DNA from: JALZOC01 sp031361295
GTDB taxonomy: Bacteria; Acidobacteriota; Vicinamibacteria; Vicinamibacterales; 2-12-FULL-66-21
NCBI GenBank assembly: GCA_031361295.1
Contig: JANMCN010000229.1
Span: forward strand, 1-64,000
Length of the DNA stretch: 64,000 nucleotides
Direction of reading: 5' to 3'
Below are positions 8,788 to 18,052 of the stretch, piece by piece (position 1 is the first letter of the stretch; each line of letters starts with the position of its first letter). The translations under genes and the position numbers were made by a program. The notes below the pieces were generated by a model. It ran no database searches and had not been told where the DNA came from. It saw only the letters and a list, made by a program, of their open reading frames with translations.

Positions 8788-9311
8788 GGCCGCCTGGCCT
8801 TGATGCTGGCGAGCCGCCAGTCGCCGCCGCCGACAGTCAGCACCCTGACTTCGAGCATCAGCTGGTTTTCTGGATCCGACGCGAGTGGCGCGATACGCCA
8901 GCGGCGCACATACGCCGCCGCAGCGGAAGAACTGACCGTCGTGCCTGCGGCATTTGCGTAGTCCACGTAGAAAGGAATGTCGGCGTCGAGCGACCCGGGA
9001 GCGGCGCCGAGCCCTGGGCCTCCGGACGAGGGAGGATCCACCGCGAGATTCGTCGTGCTGTCGGACAGCAGCTCACCGCCAGGGGAGTGGGCCCAGGCCA
9101 GAGAACGAAGCTGCTCCATTTTCTGCGCCGCGAGAACGGCGGCGAGCGTGCGGACTCGAGCGACGTGCATCGCACGTGTCGAGAACCAGAAGACCTGCGC
9201 GACGCCCGCCGCGAGCGTCGCCGCCATGCCGGCAGCGATGACTGCTTCGACGAGAGTGAACCCGGCGTCTCGAGGGATCGGGTCGGCCTGCGCTTCGCGT
9301 GGACCATCCAT
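8784..9311 (-). CDS. PilV-like minor prepilin (set A)
   Basis: From the ATG at 9311 the product is 175 residues, with a 16-residue leader ending in Gly, then FTLVEAVIAAGMAATLAAGV, a canonical type IV prepilin signal. The downstream segment AAQKMEQLRSLAW and a C-terminal VRRWRIAPL block parallel the set B PilV-like protein. The frame continues upstream to an ATG at 9368 and a TTG at 9479, but these would give implausibly long leaders; no good ribosome site distinguishes them. First gene of the set A operon; a gap of about 200 bases with no recognised promoter separates it from the upstream polysaccharide gene. Confidence 0.8.
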   Translation of the reverse strand: MDGPREAQADPIPRDAGFTLVEAVIAAGMAATLAAGVAQVFWFSTRAMHVARVRTLAAVLAAQKMEQLRSLAWAHSPGGELLSDSTTNLAVDPPSSGGPGLGAAPGSLDADIPFYVDYANAAGTTVSSSAAAAYVRRWRIAPLASDPENQLMLEVRVLTVGGGDWRLASIKARRP

Positions 9312-9508
9312 GCGGGACGGCGTTGCAACGCGCGGTCCGTCCGGAACGCGTTCAGTTTCGCGGGACATCCGCGGTGCGGCGTGCGGATGACACGATTCGC
9401 CGTGGCAGGAACTGCGACGCGGAACAAATCGACGATCGGCAGAAACGGATCGACGCCGCAGCCGCGGGACGCGTTTCAAAAGGCCGACCAGCCGCGGACG
9501 TCCCAGGG

Positions 9509-11965
9509 TCAGTCAGGGAGGCGGCTGATTCGAGGGAGACGCTCCCGGTCGATGCCGCGAAACATCCACTCGACGGCATCCGACAGGGCGGCGGGTTCGA
9601 GACGCTTCACCTCCAGGCGCGGAACGCGGGCGGCGTCGAACGAGTCGCCCAGCTGTCGCGCGTCACACGACAACCCCCATCTGTGTGACCGCCTGATGTG
9701 GCCGGCTCCGTGCCGATCGACGGCTCCATATGGGTAGGCGAAGAGTTCAATCGGACGGCCGGTGAGTAACGCCAGCGCCGTCCGGCATTCGGTGACCTCG
9801 CGCTCCTGGACATCTCGGGGCTGGTCGGGCAGCGCCACGTGATTGACGGTGTGGCCACCGATATCCATTCCCGGGATTCTCGCCAGCTGGCGCAATTCGT
9901 CCGCGAGCATCGGCCGCCGCTCCGCCCTGACGGGCGCACCTGTCCCGGCCCACGCACGCAGCGCATCCATGATCCGGTCACGCTCGGCAAGCGGCGCATG
10001 AACGAGCGCGTCGTGCAGTCGCACGTGCGCCGCATCGCGGGCCTCTGTCGTTGCGGCCGAGAAGTCTGTCGGCTCCCCCGCGATGTCGATCTGGAACCCC
10101 CCCGACCCAAGGACCGACGTCCACAGGATTCGCTCGAGGGTGTCCCACCAGTACTCACCGGGCGCGTCGAGCCAGCGGCTCGTGACGAAAAACGTAGCCG
10201 GCACCCCGTACATTGAAAGCAGGGGGGCGGCGACGGTCAGGTTATCCAGGTACCCGTCGTCAAACGTGATCGCGACCGGCCGCTCAGGCCACGCGTCGGC
10301 CGGCGAGGTGCTCAACAGTTCGTCGAGCTGCATCAGCGTGCAGTTCGTCCGAAGCCATTGGAGCTGCGCTTCGAAGAGGCCGGACGGTATCGAGAGATCG
10401 TGGACGTCCGCCGTGTCATCCAGCCTGTGGTACAGCAGGACGAGGCCTCTCGGTGCAACTCGTTCCGGTCCCTCGCTCTTTCTCGCACGCACTCCCGTGA
10501 TCGCAGGAAAATACGGATCAGCGGTCTCGAACTCGGCGTCGGTCAGCTCCTCGGCGGCAAGCCCGTGAAGAAAGGCCGTATTCGTCAGGATGTTGCCGTA
10601 AACGTCGTACGAGGCGTGCGACGGCTCGAAAGCCGCTTCGACGAGACGCCGGGCGCCGGCGGGGGTGACGCGCCACAGGTCGCCGTCCGTGCCGTACTCG
10701 AGGCACGAACGGCTGGCAGCCGGCAGTGTCGCAAGAAGAACGCCTCCGGGCTTCAGGATGCGGTGGCACTCGCGGAGGGCGGCGCCGACATCGTCGATCA
10801 CATGCAGCGTCTGGGTCAGCACGATGCAGTCGAAGCGATCGGACGAGAGGTCCGGGGCGCACCGCAGGTCCGCGAGAATCGTCGCGCGGCCGCTGGACGG
10901 GTCGATGTCCACGACATCGTGCGACGTGACGCGCGATCCGCCGAATGCGCGCGTGAAGTCGTCCTCCTGGACCTCGAGGACCGCACCGCGGACGTCGGAC
11001 GAATGGGCCGCCAGGAATGCCTCGATATGGCGTCGGTCGACCGGAGTGCCGCGGTCGTAGCCCCAGTCGCGGCTGACGGGATCGGTGCGCCGCAGGTCAC
11101 CCCAATCGAGGCCCGCGCGCCCATGGTGTTCCAGGTACGCGCGGTGGTGCGCCGCCGTGGCTCTCAGGTGATCGAGCTCCGCCAGCTCGCTGTCGCGCCG
11201 CGCCAGGAGATCGCGGTGGCGTTCGCGCGACCGGCCGAACCGCAGCTCCCGGGTGACGAGCACGTCCTGCATGTGATCCCCGAGCGCGGACTCGTGTTTG
11301 GCGAGTACGTCTCGCAAGTGGCCGAGATACTCGTCGTCACTTACGTATTGCGGCGTCGTTCGCAGGCCGATTTCGCGCCGCACGAGGGGTTCGCGAAGCG
11401 GCGCCACGTGGCGTCCCGACAGCGTGAGCCTGAGCCAGAATTCGTACTCCGCCAGTGCGCGGAGGTGCTCATCGAAGCCGCCGACGGCGTCGACCGCCGA
11501 GCGTCTGACGACAAACACCGGCGGCACGCCGGCAGGGTCCGCCAGGACGGCCGCGGGATTCATCGCATCGGGCCTCCACACGGCACGGCCAAGCCCGTCA
11601 GCCGTTTGCACCTCCACACCAGGTGCGAGCGCAGAGAGGGCCTCGTCGGCGCGGAATGCCAGCGCACAGCGCTCGAGGAACGTCTCCGGGATCACGAAGC
11701 CGGCCGGGACGAACGCAAGCTGGTCTCCGAGAGCCGAACGAACCGCCCGGTTGAGTGCGATACCCGGACGCGGCTCCGCGACGACGACGGATGCATGCAG
11801 CCGGGCCGCGACGGACCCGACGAGGGGAGCATTCGGGTGGTCAGGATGGGTGACGAGCAGGAGATCGCTGCGCATCGCGCGCTGACGTGCAATGGAGTCC
11901 GCCGACATCAACAGCGCGCGGCCTCCCCGCCCTGACAGGATGAGGACCGAAATGCCTGACGTCAC
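9509..11965 (-). CDS. Three-domain protein: GT2-like, methyltransferase, polysaccharide deacetylase
   Basis: The 818-residue protein joins three modules. Residues about 1-260 resemble a GT2-type glycosyltransferase fold (AVGGFDEHLRALAEYEFWLRL). Residues about 300-480 are a class I SAM methyltransferase (DVVDIDPSSGR, FDCIVLTQTLHVIDD, ILKPGGVLLATLP). The C-terminus is a NodB-type polysaccharide deacetylase with LLYHRL, TFDDGY and the metal-binding GGHTVNH. The GTG at 11965 is chosen because its GTGA overlaps the stop of the preceding glycosyltransferase gene; the frame is open to 12028. It likely tailors the glycan made by this island. The N-terminal module lacks a clear nucleotide-sugar DxD motif, so it may be degenerate. 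Confidence 0.8.
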   Translation of the reverse strand: MTSGISVLILSGRGGRALLMSADSIARQRAMRSDLLLVTHPDHPNAPLVGSVAARLHASVVVAEPRPGIALNRAVRSALGDQLAFVPAGFVIPETFLERCALAFRADEALSALAPGVEVQTADGLGRAVWRPDAMNPAAVLADPAGVPPVFVVRRSAVDAVGGFDEHLRALAEYEFWLRLTLSGRHVAPLREPLVRREIGLRTTPQYVSDDEYLGHLRDVLAKHESALGDHMQDVLVTRELRFGRSRERHRDLLARRDSELAELDHLRATAAHHRAYLEHHGRAGLDWGDLRRTDPVSRDWGYDRGTPVDRRHIEAFLAAHSSDVRGAVLEVQEDDFTRAFGGSRVTSHDVVDIDPSSGRATILADLRCAPDLSSDRFDCIVLTQTLHVIDDVGAALRECHRILKPGGVLLATLPAASRSCLEYGTDGDLWRVTPAGARRLVEAAFEPSHASYDVYGNILTNTAFLHGLAAEELTDAEFETADPYFPAITGVRARKSEGPERVAPRGLVLLYHRLDDTADVHDLSIPSGLFEAQLQWLRTNCTLMQLDELLSTSPADAWPERPVAITFDDGYLDNLTVAAPLLSMYGVPATFFVTSRWLDAPGEYWWDTLERILWTSVLGSGGFQIDIAGEPTDFSAATTEARDAAHVRLHDALVHAPLAERDRIMDALRAWAGTGAPVRAERRPMLADELRQLARIPGMDIGGHTVNHVALPDQPRDVQEREVTECRTALALLTGRPIELFAYPYGAVDRHGAGHIRRSHRWGLSCDARQLGDSFDAARVPRLEVKRLEPAALSDAVEWMFRGIDRERLPRISRLPD

Positions 11966-12966
11966 CGCCGGCTCCTCGCGACCACCTCGTAAACCCGTCG
12001 CAGCGGGGCGGAGATACGCCAGCTCCACGACGAACGCAGCTGCTGCACTTCGCTCCGCAGCGCAGCCGTCTCGACACGCAGCCGTGCCAATTCGTCCTCA
12101 CGGTCCTGCACGGCGCGAGCCTTCGCCACTTTCCGGTCCGCAGCCGCTGTCTCCTCGCGCGCCCGCCTGAGCGCCGGCTCGAGCACGTCGAGCCGGTCCT
12201 GTTCCATCGCCGCGACCTCCCGCGCAAGGTGGAGCGCCTCCCGCTCTTTCGCGAGAATCACGTCAACGATGTGCGTTCGATAGAATGACGCGTGTTTGGC
12301 CACCAGCACGTCGAGCGGGCGGCGATACGCCGCTTCCTGCAACATCATCCGGCTCATCGAATCGGCACGCCGCCGGTAGTAGAACAGGACTTCAGGGACG
12401 ATCCAGCCGGCCCGGCCGCTTTCCACGAGCCGCAGCCAGAAATCCCAGTCCTCGCAGCCTTCGCGCATCGACTCGTCGTAGCCCCCTGCGGCCTCAAAGG
12501 CCTCGCGGCGGACGAGCGCTGCGCCGTTGACGGCATTGCGCGCCAGCAAGGCGGGCAGGTCGCACTGCGCAGGCGTCCACGTCCACCGTTCGTCCCCAAA
12601 CGTCTCGAGCCAGTGCGACACGAACGACACCGACGGCTGCTCGTCGAGTACCCTGAGGGCTTTTTCGAACCACGTCGGCGCCAGCCGGTCGTCGGCATCG
12701 AGCGCGCAGTAGACGGCGCCGGAGGCATGGCGCGCAGCGTGATTGCGGGCGGCCGCCAGCCCGCGGTTCTCCGTTCGCAGCACCCGGACTCGCGGCAGGC
12801 TGCAGGACGAAAGCTTCTCCACCGTTTCGGGGTCCGTCGATCCGTCGTCCACGATGACGACCTCGAAGTCCTGGCACGTCTGTGCGAGGACGCTGTTCAG
12901 CGATTCGTCGATGAACGCGCCGTGGTTGAAGCAAGGCAGCAGAACCGACACTCGCGGCGGCGTCAC
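11962..12966 (-). CDS. Family 2 glycosyltransferase with C-terminal coiled coil
   Basis: The 334-residue protein starts with the GT2 motif RVSVLLPCFNHGAFIDESLNS, then VVIVDDGSTD and the DxD-like ALDADDRL. A GYDESMREGCEDWDFWLRL acceptor-loop motif follows. Residues about 230-310 are a charged coiled coil with heptads, ending in SWSWRISAPLRRVYE, a tail common in polysaccharide-island glycosyltransferases. It starts with GTG overlapping the ABC ATPase stop (GTGA) and is followed with the same overlap by the three-domain protein, so the genes are co-translated. Substrate unknown. Confidence 0.9.
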   Translation of the reverse strand: MTPPRVSVLLPCFNHGAFIDESLNSVLAQTCQDFEVVIVDDGSTDPETVEKLSSCSLPRVRVLRTENRGLAAARNHAARHASGAVYCALDADDRLAPTWFEKALRVLDEQPSVSFVSHWLETFGDERWTWTPAQCDLPALLARNAVNGAALVRREAFEAAGGYDESMREGCEDWDFWLRLVESGRAGWIVPEVLFYYRRRADSMSRMMLQEAAYRRPLDVLVAKHASFYRTHIVDVILAKEREALHLAREVAAMEQDRLDVLEPALRRAREETAAADRKVAKARAVQDREDELARLRVETAALRSEVQQLRSSWSWRISAPLRRVYEVVARSRR

Positions 12967-13733
12967 AGGCTGACCGGCTCGTCACCCGGCAGCGGCGGCG
13001 ACTCGAGGAGTATGGACAGATACCGATTGGCCACCGCCTCGGCTGGCCCGGCCAGGACGATGCGCCCCCCGTCGAGGAGCAAGGCTCGATCGCAGAAGAG
13101 GGCGATCGTCCGGGGATCGTGGCTGACGAGGAGCATCGAGTGTCCCGCCGCATGCAGCTGGCGGTAGCGCACCTGGCAGCGCTCCTTGAATTCGGCGTCG
13201 CCCACGGCAAAAATCTCGTCCAGGATCAGGACGTCACGTACGGCCCTGAACGCCACCGCATAGGCGAGCCTCGCGGCCATGCCGCTCGAATAGTGCCGCA
13301 GCTCGAGGTGCGCGAATCGCTCGAGGCCGGCAAACGCGAGGATGGACCCTGTCGCCCGCCGCAGCTCGCGCAGCGTGAGCCCCATCACCGTCCCGAGCAG
13401 CTCGATATTGTCGATCGCATCCAGATCGGGATTCCAGCCAACGCCGAGCTCCAGGATGGGCGTGACGGCGGCACGGACTTCGACCCGCCCGGCATCCGCC
13501 TGGTAGATCCCCGCGACGATTTTCAAAAGAGTGCTCTTCCCGCACCCGTTCCGGCCCATGAGGCCGAGGCTCTCTCCAGGGCGCAGCTCGAAACTGACGT
13601 CGTCGAGGACCTGCAGGCGCTCCTTCCGGCGGGGGCGGAACAGATCGAGCGCGTGCTCCCGGACGGTCTCGCGGCGCCCAGTTGGAATCACGAAGCTCTT
13701 CGAGACGCCGACCGCTTCGATGCGGGGCGTCAC
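12963..13733 (-). CDS. Polysaccharide ABC exporter ATP-binding protein (Wzt/TagH-like)
   Basis: The 256-residue ATPase powers export of a polysaccharide across the inner membrane. Visible motifs are Walker A (GRNGCGKST), the ABC signature YSSGMAARLA, Walker B ILDEIFAVGD and the switch His in LLVSHD. The length matches the nucleotide-binding domain alone, so there is no C-terminal carbohydrate-binding domain as in O-antigen Wzt proteins. The GTG at 13733 follows the permease stop by one base; the frame is open further upstream to 13784 but that part lies inside the permease gene. Confidence 0.9.
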   Translation of the reverse strand: MTPRIEAVGVSKSFVIPTGRRETVREHALDLFRPRRKERLQVLDDVSFELRPGESLGLMGRNGCGKSTLLKIVAGIYQADAGRVEVRAAVTPILELGVGWNPDLDAIDNIELLGTVMGLTLRELRRATGSILAFAGLERFAHLELRHYSSGMAARLAYAVAFRAVRDVLILDEIFAVGDAEFKERCQVRYRQLHAAGHSMLLVSHDPRTIALFCDRALLLDGGRIVLAGPAEAVANRYLSILLESPPLPGDEPVSL

Positions 13734-13734
13734 G

Positions 13735-14526
13735 TCAGAGATCCTCCGCCACGCGCGGCGCACGCAGCCTGTAGACGAGGGCACCGATACCGAGGATCAG
13801 GCACGTCTCGGCCAGGAGCAGCGCATGCGCGAGGACGGACGGGGCCTTCCCCTGCAACAGCACGCTCCTGGCGAACAGGATCACGGGGGTCGGCGGCCAC
13901 ACGTACAAGTAGACGTGCAGCCGCTCCGGCAGGATGCCAATCGGATACACGATTGGCGCGACGAAAAAGCCGGCCTGTGTCACGACCTCCCAGACCTGGT
14001 TCAAATCCCGGTACCGCATGAACAGCACACTGGCCGCCAGCGAGAACCCCGAGACGATCGCGAACAGGAGGGCCACGTAGAGCGCATATAGGGCGACCGC
14101 ACCACCCGAGGGCGCACGGCCCGTCAGGGCCAGGAACGCCAGGAGCACGATCGAGAACAGCACGACGGTGATCACGGAGTTCGAGGCCGAGGTCAGGACG
14201 ATGACCCACGAGGGAAATCTGGCTTTCGTCAGCAGGTAGCCTTTCGCGCGTAGCGAGAGGAGCCCGGTCTTCGTGGATTCCTGGAAGAACTCATAGAGGA
14301 ACAACCCGATGATCAGGTCGAGTTTGTATTGGGCCTGACCCGCAAACACGTAAGAGAAGACCGCCAGCAGCACGAGGAACATCGTGAGCGGCTTCAGGAG
14401 CGCCCACACGAAGCCGCCGATCGTGCCGTGGTAGCGAGTCTTGAAATCGGTGCGGATGAGGGTCCAGACCAGGCCGGCGAACCGCCCGTGACCCTGCCGG
14501 ACATCTGTGGCGACCACTGGAATCAT
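13735..14526 (-). CDS. Polysaccharide ABC exporter permease (ABC-2 type, Wzm-like)
   Basis: The 263-residue membrane protein has about six hydrophobic segments, an N-terminal amphipathic stretch (LIRTDFKTRYHGTIGGFVWAL) and the ABC-2 segment FMRYRDLNQVWEVVTQAGFF, typical of Wzm/TagG permeases. It is the first gene of the minus-strand unit permease-ATPase-GT2-three-domain protein. It diverges from the GT4 gene at 14588 across 61 bases that must hold both promoters. Confidence 0.9.
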   Translation of the reverse strand: MIPVVATDVRQGHGRFAGLVWTLIRTDFKTRYHGTIGGFVWALLKPLTMFLVLLAVFSYVFAGQAQYKLDLIIGLFLYEFFQESTKTGLLSLRAKGYLLTKARFPSWVIVLTSASNSVITVVLFSIVLLAFLALTGRAPSGGAVALYALYVALLFAIVSGFSLAASVLFMRYRDLNQVWEVVTQAGFFVAPIVYPIGILPERLHVYLYVWPPTPVILFARSVLLQGKAPSVLAHALLLAETCLILGIGALVYRLRAPRVAEDL

Positions 14527-14587
14527 CGAGGGGGAACCCTGATACTATACGGCCATTCCCACTGAAATCACTGTGTCTGGGGCGTGA

Positions 14588-15796
14588 ATGTCCGCAGCGG
14601 CGCTTCGCATCCTGCACGTCGTTCCGTACTACGAGCATGCGTGGGCGTATGGGGGTATTCCGCGCCTGGCGACCACCATGACGCGCACGCTCGCCCGCCG
14701 TGGGCATGCCGTGACCGTCTGCACCACGGATGTCCGCGACGAGCGCTCGCGCACGGCAGCGGCGCGCGAGTGGAGCCACGGTGTCGACGTGCGCATCTTC
14801 CGGAATGTGTCCAATCGGCTGGCCTACCACTTGCAGTTCTTCACTCCGATGGGCCTTCGCGCCCACCTGCGCGCCGTTGCCGCCTCATTCGACGTCGCGC
14901 ACCTTCACGCCTGCCATCACCTGCCCGGCGCCATCGCCGCCGCCGCGCTCACCCGGGCATCGGTGCCGTATGTGCTGTCGCCGAACGGCACGGCGCGGCC
15001 CATCGAGCGGCGCGTCGTGGCCAAGCGCGCATTCTCCGCCACGATGGGCAGACACGTGCTCAGCGGCGCAGCCCGTGTGCTCGCCGTGACCCGCGTCGAA
15101 CATGACCAGCTCGCCACGCTCGGGGTGGCCTCTTCCCGCATCACGGTCGTGCCAAACCCGCTCGACGACGAGAGGGACGCGCGACCCGACGCCGCGCGCT
15201 TTCGCTCCGCTCACGGACTCGGCGACGGACGCCTCGTGCTGTTCCTGGGCAAGCTGACGCCGCGCAAGGGCGTCGAAGACTTGATTCAGGCGTTCAGCCG
15301 GTTGCGGCTGGCCGATGCGATGCTCGTGATCGCCGGAAACGACATGGGCACGGGAGCGGCCTGCGACCGGCTCGTCAGACGCCTCGGACTCGAGGCGCGG
15401 GTGGTCCGCACGGGGCTGCTGCGTGACATCGAACGCCTCGATGCCCTGCACGCGGCCGACGTCGTCGTATATCCATCACGCGACGAGATCTTCGGGCTGG
15501 TTCCTCTCGAAGCGCTTCTCTGCGGCACGTCCGTTGTCGTATGCGGCGACAGCGGTTGTGGAGAAATCTTGGGCAGGGTCGGGGGCGGCCTGATCGTCGC
15601 GTACGGTATGCCGTCCGAGCTCAGCGAGGCGATCGCCGCCATTCTCTGCGATCCCGCCGGATGGAGTGATCGCGCCGCAGCGGCGGGGCGCAAGGCGCGG
15701 GCGTTCTTCGGCGCAGACGTCGTGTGCGATCAGCTCGAGCGCGTCTACGCGGAGGTCTGCGGGGCGGGCGCAGCTGCCGAGCAGCTCCCCGCATGA
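14588..15796 (+). CDS. Family 4 glycosyltransferase
   Basis: The 402-residue retaining glycosyltransferase has the GT-B two-Rossmann layout. The N-terminal acceptor domain starts RILHVVPYYEHAWAYGGIP, and the C-terminal donor domain has FLGKLTPRKGVEDLIQAF and the nucleotide-sugar motif SRDEIFGLVPLEALLCGTSVV. No membrane segments are seen, so it probably acts at the cytoplasmic face. It begins the only plus-strand operon of the glycan island. Its stop overlaps the next ATG (ATGA). The donor sugar cannot be told from sequence. Confidence 0.9.
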   Translation: MSAAALRILHVVPYYEHAWAYGGIPRLATTMTRTLARRGHAVTVCTTDVRDERSRTAAAREWSHGVDVRIFRNVSNRLAYHLQFFTPMGLRAHLRAVAASFDVAHLHACHHLPGAIAAAALTRASVPYVLSPNGTARPIERRVVAKRAFSATMGRHVLSGAARVLAVTRVEHDQLATLGVASSRITVVPNPLDDERDARPDAARFRSAHGLGDGRLVLFLGKLTPRKGVEDLIQAFSRLRLADAMLVIAGNDMGTGAACDRLVRRLGLEARVVRTGLLRDIERLDALHAADVVVYPSRDEIFGLVPLEALLCGTSVVVCGDSGCGEILGRVGGGLIVAYGMPSELSEAIAAILCDPAGWSDRAAAAGRKARAFFGADVVCDQLERVYAEVCGAGAAAEQLPA

Positions 15797-17595
15797 CACA
15801 CAATCCGATCGGGGTGTCGTTCGTCATTCCGGTCCTCAACGGCCGCCGCACGCTGCGGTCCGCGCTCGACGCAGTGCTCGGGCAGCGCGACGGCAGGCCC
15901 TTCGAGATCATCGTCGTCGACGATGGCAGCACGGACGGGTCACTCGCGCTGCTGCAGGAGCGCGAAGGGGCCGGTCAGTTGAAGCTGATCCACGGACCCG
16001 GCATCGGCACCGCGGCCGCGATCAATGCCGGCATCCGCGAGGCATCCCACCCGATCGTCTGCCAGGTTGACCAGGACGTCATCGTCCACGCCGGGTGGCT
16101 CACGTCGCTGGCGAGCCGCTTCGCCGATCCCGATATCGCTGCCGCACAAGGACAATACGTGGTCGCAGGCGGAGCGGGGTTCTGGGCACGGGCAATGGGC
16201 CGCGACCTCGAACATCGCTATTTCCGGATGGGCGGCGGTGACGCGGACCACGTCTGCACCGGCAACACCGCCTACCGCGCCACCGCGCTCCACAGCGTGG
16301 ACCTTCTGGATGAACGCCTCGGGTACGGATACGACAACGATTTGAGCTACAGGCTGGCGGCGCGGGGACATCGCCTCGTGTACTGCCCGGACGCTCTGAG
16401 CACGCATCACTGGCGTGAAGAGTTCGGGACGTATCTTCGGCAGCAGTTCGGCGTCGGGTACGGGCGTCTCGATGTCGTGGCCCGTCACCCGCTGCGCGTC
16501 CGGGGAGACGATGTGTCGGGGGCCGTCATGATGCTGCATGGTCCGGCCATGCTCCTGGCGTGGCTGCTCATGAGCACGGCCGCTGTCGCCGCGGCCGCCG
16601 GTCTCCCGTGGCGGGCATCCGCGGAGTCGGCGCTCCTCCTCATCGCGGTCCTCGCGGGCGAGCGGGCGGTCGCGGGTGTCGCAGCCTGGATCCGGACGAA
16701 GGACGGCGCAGCGCTCGGCTTCCCGGTTGCTCACCTTGCGCGCGACTGCGCGTGGGCCGTGGCCATCGTGCTCTGGGGTGCCCGGCTCATCACGCGGCAG
16801 CGCCCTGCGCCGTCACACTCGATGCCGCGCCGTTCGGTGGTCGCGCCTCACGCGGCCGCGCGTGCGGCCCGCCACGGCATCCGTCGCGGGTCCCTGCTGG
16901 TGGTGGTCCCGGCATTCAACGAGGCGTCGAATCTCCCACGAGTGGTCTCCGATGTCCGCCGCGCGCTGCCGGAAGCGGACGTGCTGATCGTCAACGATGG
17001 TTCGAGCGATGCGACTGAGAGTCTGCTGCCCAGTCTCGGTGTGCCCTGGCTCACGATGTCGCAGCGGGTGGGCGTCGGCGGAGCGGTGCGCACGGGCATC
17101 CGGTACGCGGCGCGGCGGGGCTATCGATACGTCGTCCGCGTGGACGGAGACGCGCAGCACAGGGCCTGCGACATCGGGCGGTTGCTCGTTCCTGTACTCT
17201 CGGGTCACGCGGATGCGGCCATCGGATCACGATTTCTTGCACGCGGTTCTGGCGGGGGCCTCCGGCGCATGAGCCAGTTGGCGCTCGCCGGGCTGCTGAC
17301 GCTGCTGACCGGACGACGGGTCACCGATCCCACGTCGGGCTTCTGGCTCTTTGGCCCCCGCGCGCTCGCCCTCCTCGCGCGCCATCATCCGGGCGGGTAT
17401 GCCGAGCCTGAGCTCGTGCTCCTCCTCAGCCGCAACGGTGTGCGCGTCGTGGAGGTGCCCATCCGCATGAGGCCGAGACTCGCCGGTCGGACCTCGCTGA
17501 CGGCGCCGCGGGCTCTCATCGCGCTCGCCCGGACGGTGCTCGCGCTGATCGTCGTCCCATTCAGAGGCACCGTGGAGGGCGAACCGGGTGACTGA
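15793..17595 (+). CDS. Fusion of two family 2 glycosyltransferase domains with membrane segments
   Basis: The 600-residue protein holds two GT2 catalytic domains. The first (about residues 1-230) has VSFVIPVLNGRRTLRS, VVDDGSTDGS and the DNDLSYRLAARGHR motif. It is followed by hydrophobic segments around residues 245-340. The second (about 375-560) has LLVVVPAFNEASNLPRV, VNDGSSDAT and VRVDGDAQH, resembling dolichyl-phosphate mannose synthase-type enzymes, and ends with a short hydrophobic tail. The start ATG at 15793 overlaps the GT4 stop; earlier in-frame ATGs lie within GT4. Two domains in one chain suggest sequential or paired sugar transfer, which is inference. Confidence 0.85.
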   Translation: MTHNPIGVSFVIPVLNGRRTLRSALDAVLGQRDGRPFEIIVVDDGSTDGSLALLQEREGAGQLKLIHGPGIGTAAAINAGIREASHPIVCQVDQDVIVHAGWLTSLASRFADPDIAAAQGQYVVAGGAGFWARAMGRDLEHRYFRMGGGDADHVCTGNTAYRATALHSVDLLDERLGYGYDNDLSYRLAARGHRLVYCPDALSTHHWREEFGTYLRQQFGVGYGRLDVVARHPLRVRGDDVSGAVMMLHGPAMLLAWLLMSTAAVAAAAGLPWRASAESALLLIAVLAGERAVAGVAAWIRTKDGAALGFPVAHLARDCAWAVAIVLWGARLITRQRPAPSHSMPRRSVVAPHAAARAARHGIRRGSLLVVVPAFNEASNLPRVVSDVRRALPEADVLIVNDGSSDATESLLPSLGVPWLTMSQRVGVGGAVRTGIRYAARRGYRYVVRVDGDAQHRACDIGRLLVPVLSGHADAAIGSRFLARGSGGGLRRMSQLALAGLLTLLTGRRVTDPTSGFWLFGPRALALLARHHPGGYAEPELVLLLSRNGVRVVEVPIRMRPRLAGRTSLTAPRALIALARTVLALIVVPFRGTVEGEPGD

Positions 17596-18052
17596 CGTCG
17601 TCCAGGTGGTGTCGATTACGGTCAGCGGAGCGCTCCTGGTCGCGGTCATCGAGCTGGTGCGGCGGCGCGCGCTGACGGAGGAGTACTCCTTCATCTGGAT
17701 CGTCTGCGCCGGCGCGCTGCTCGCGCTGTCGCTCTGGCGAAACGTGCTGGAGCTCGCCGCGGCGGCACTCGGCGTCCACTACCCGCCCGCGGTCCTGCTG
17801 CTGGTACTCACCCTGTTCGTCGTCGTCGTCTCGCTGTACTTCTCGGTGGTCGTGTCGCGGCAGCGCAAGCAAATCGAGAGGCTGGTTGAAGAGATGGCGC
17901 TGATCGACGCCGAAGTGAGGCAGTTACGGGACCGCACCAGCCGCACGCAGAGTCGTGAAGGTCGCACTTTGAAACCGGAACTGTCGTCAGTCCGACCCGT
18001 ACCTCCCGCGGAAGTGGTGCCACGCCCCTCGGGCGACCGCGGAAAGACCTGA
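17588..18052 (+). CDS. DUF2304 membrane protein
   Basis: This 154-residue protein has three hydrophobic segments and the DUF2304 hallmark LTEEYSFIWIVCAGALLAL, followed by a YPPAVLLLV helix and a short coiled coil (RQRKQIERLVEEMALIDAEVRQL). DUF2304 genes commonly sit beside GT2 enzymes of the dolichyl-phosphate mannose synthase type, as here. Its GTG start overlaps the preceding gene by 8 bases. The last 66 bases overlap, tail to tail, the 3' end of the minus-strand GT4-GT2 gene. Function unknown. Confidence 0.8.
   Translation: MTDVVQVVSITVSGALLVAVIELVRRRALTEEYSFIWIVCAGALLALSLWRNVLELAAAALGVHYPPAVLLLVLTLFVVVVSLYFSVVVSRQRKQIERLVEEMALIDAEVRQLRDRTSRTQSREGRTLKPELSSVRPVPPAEVVPRPSGDRGKT

Noticed and set aside
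13998..14010. tRNA T-loop-like GGTTCAAATCCCG
   Set aside because: It lies within the Wzm-like permease coding frame and has no acceptor stem or cloverleaf around it.
14527..14587. Divergent promoter pair between the Wzm-like and GT4 genes
   Set aside because: A promoter must be there, and GATACTATA looks like a -10, but no convincing -35 is seen on either strand, so it is not listed as a feature.
15724..15792. Longer start for the GT2-GT2 fusion
   Set aside because: These codons are within GT4, and the ATGA overlap at 15793 gives a natural start.
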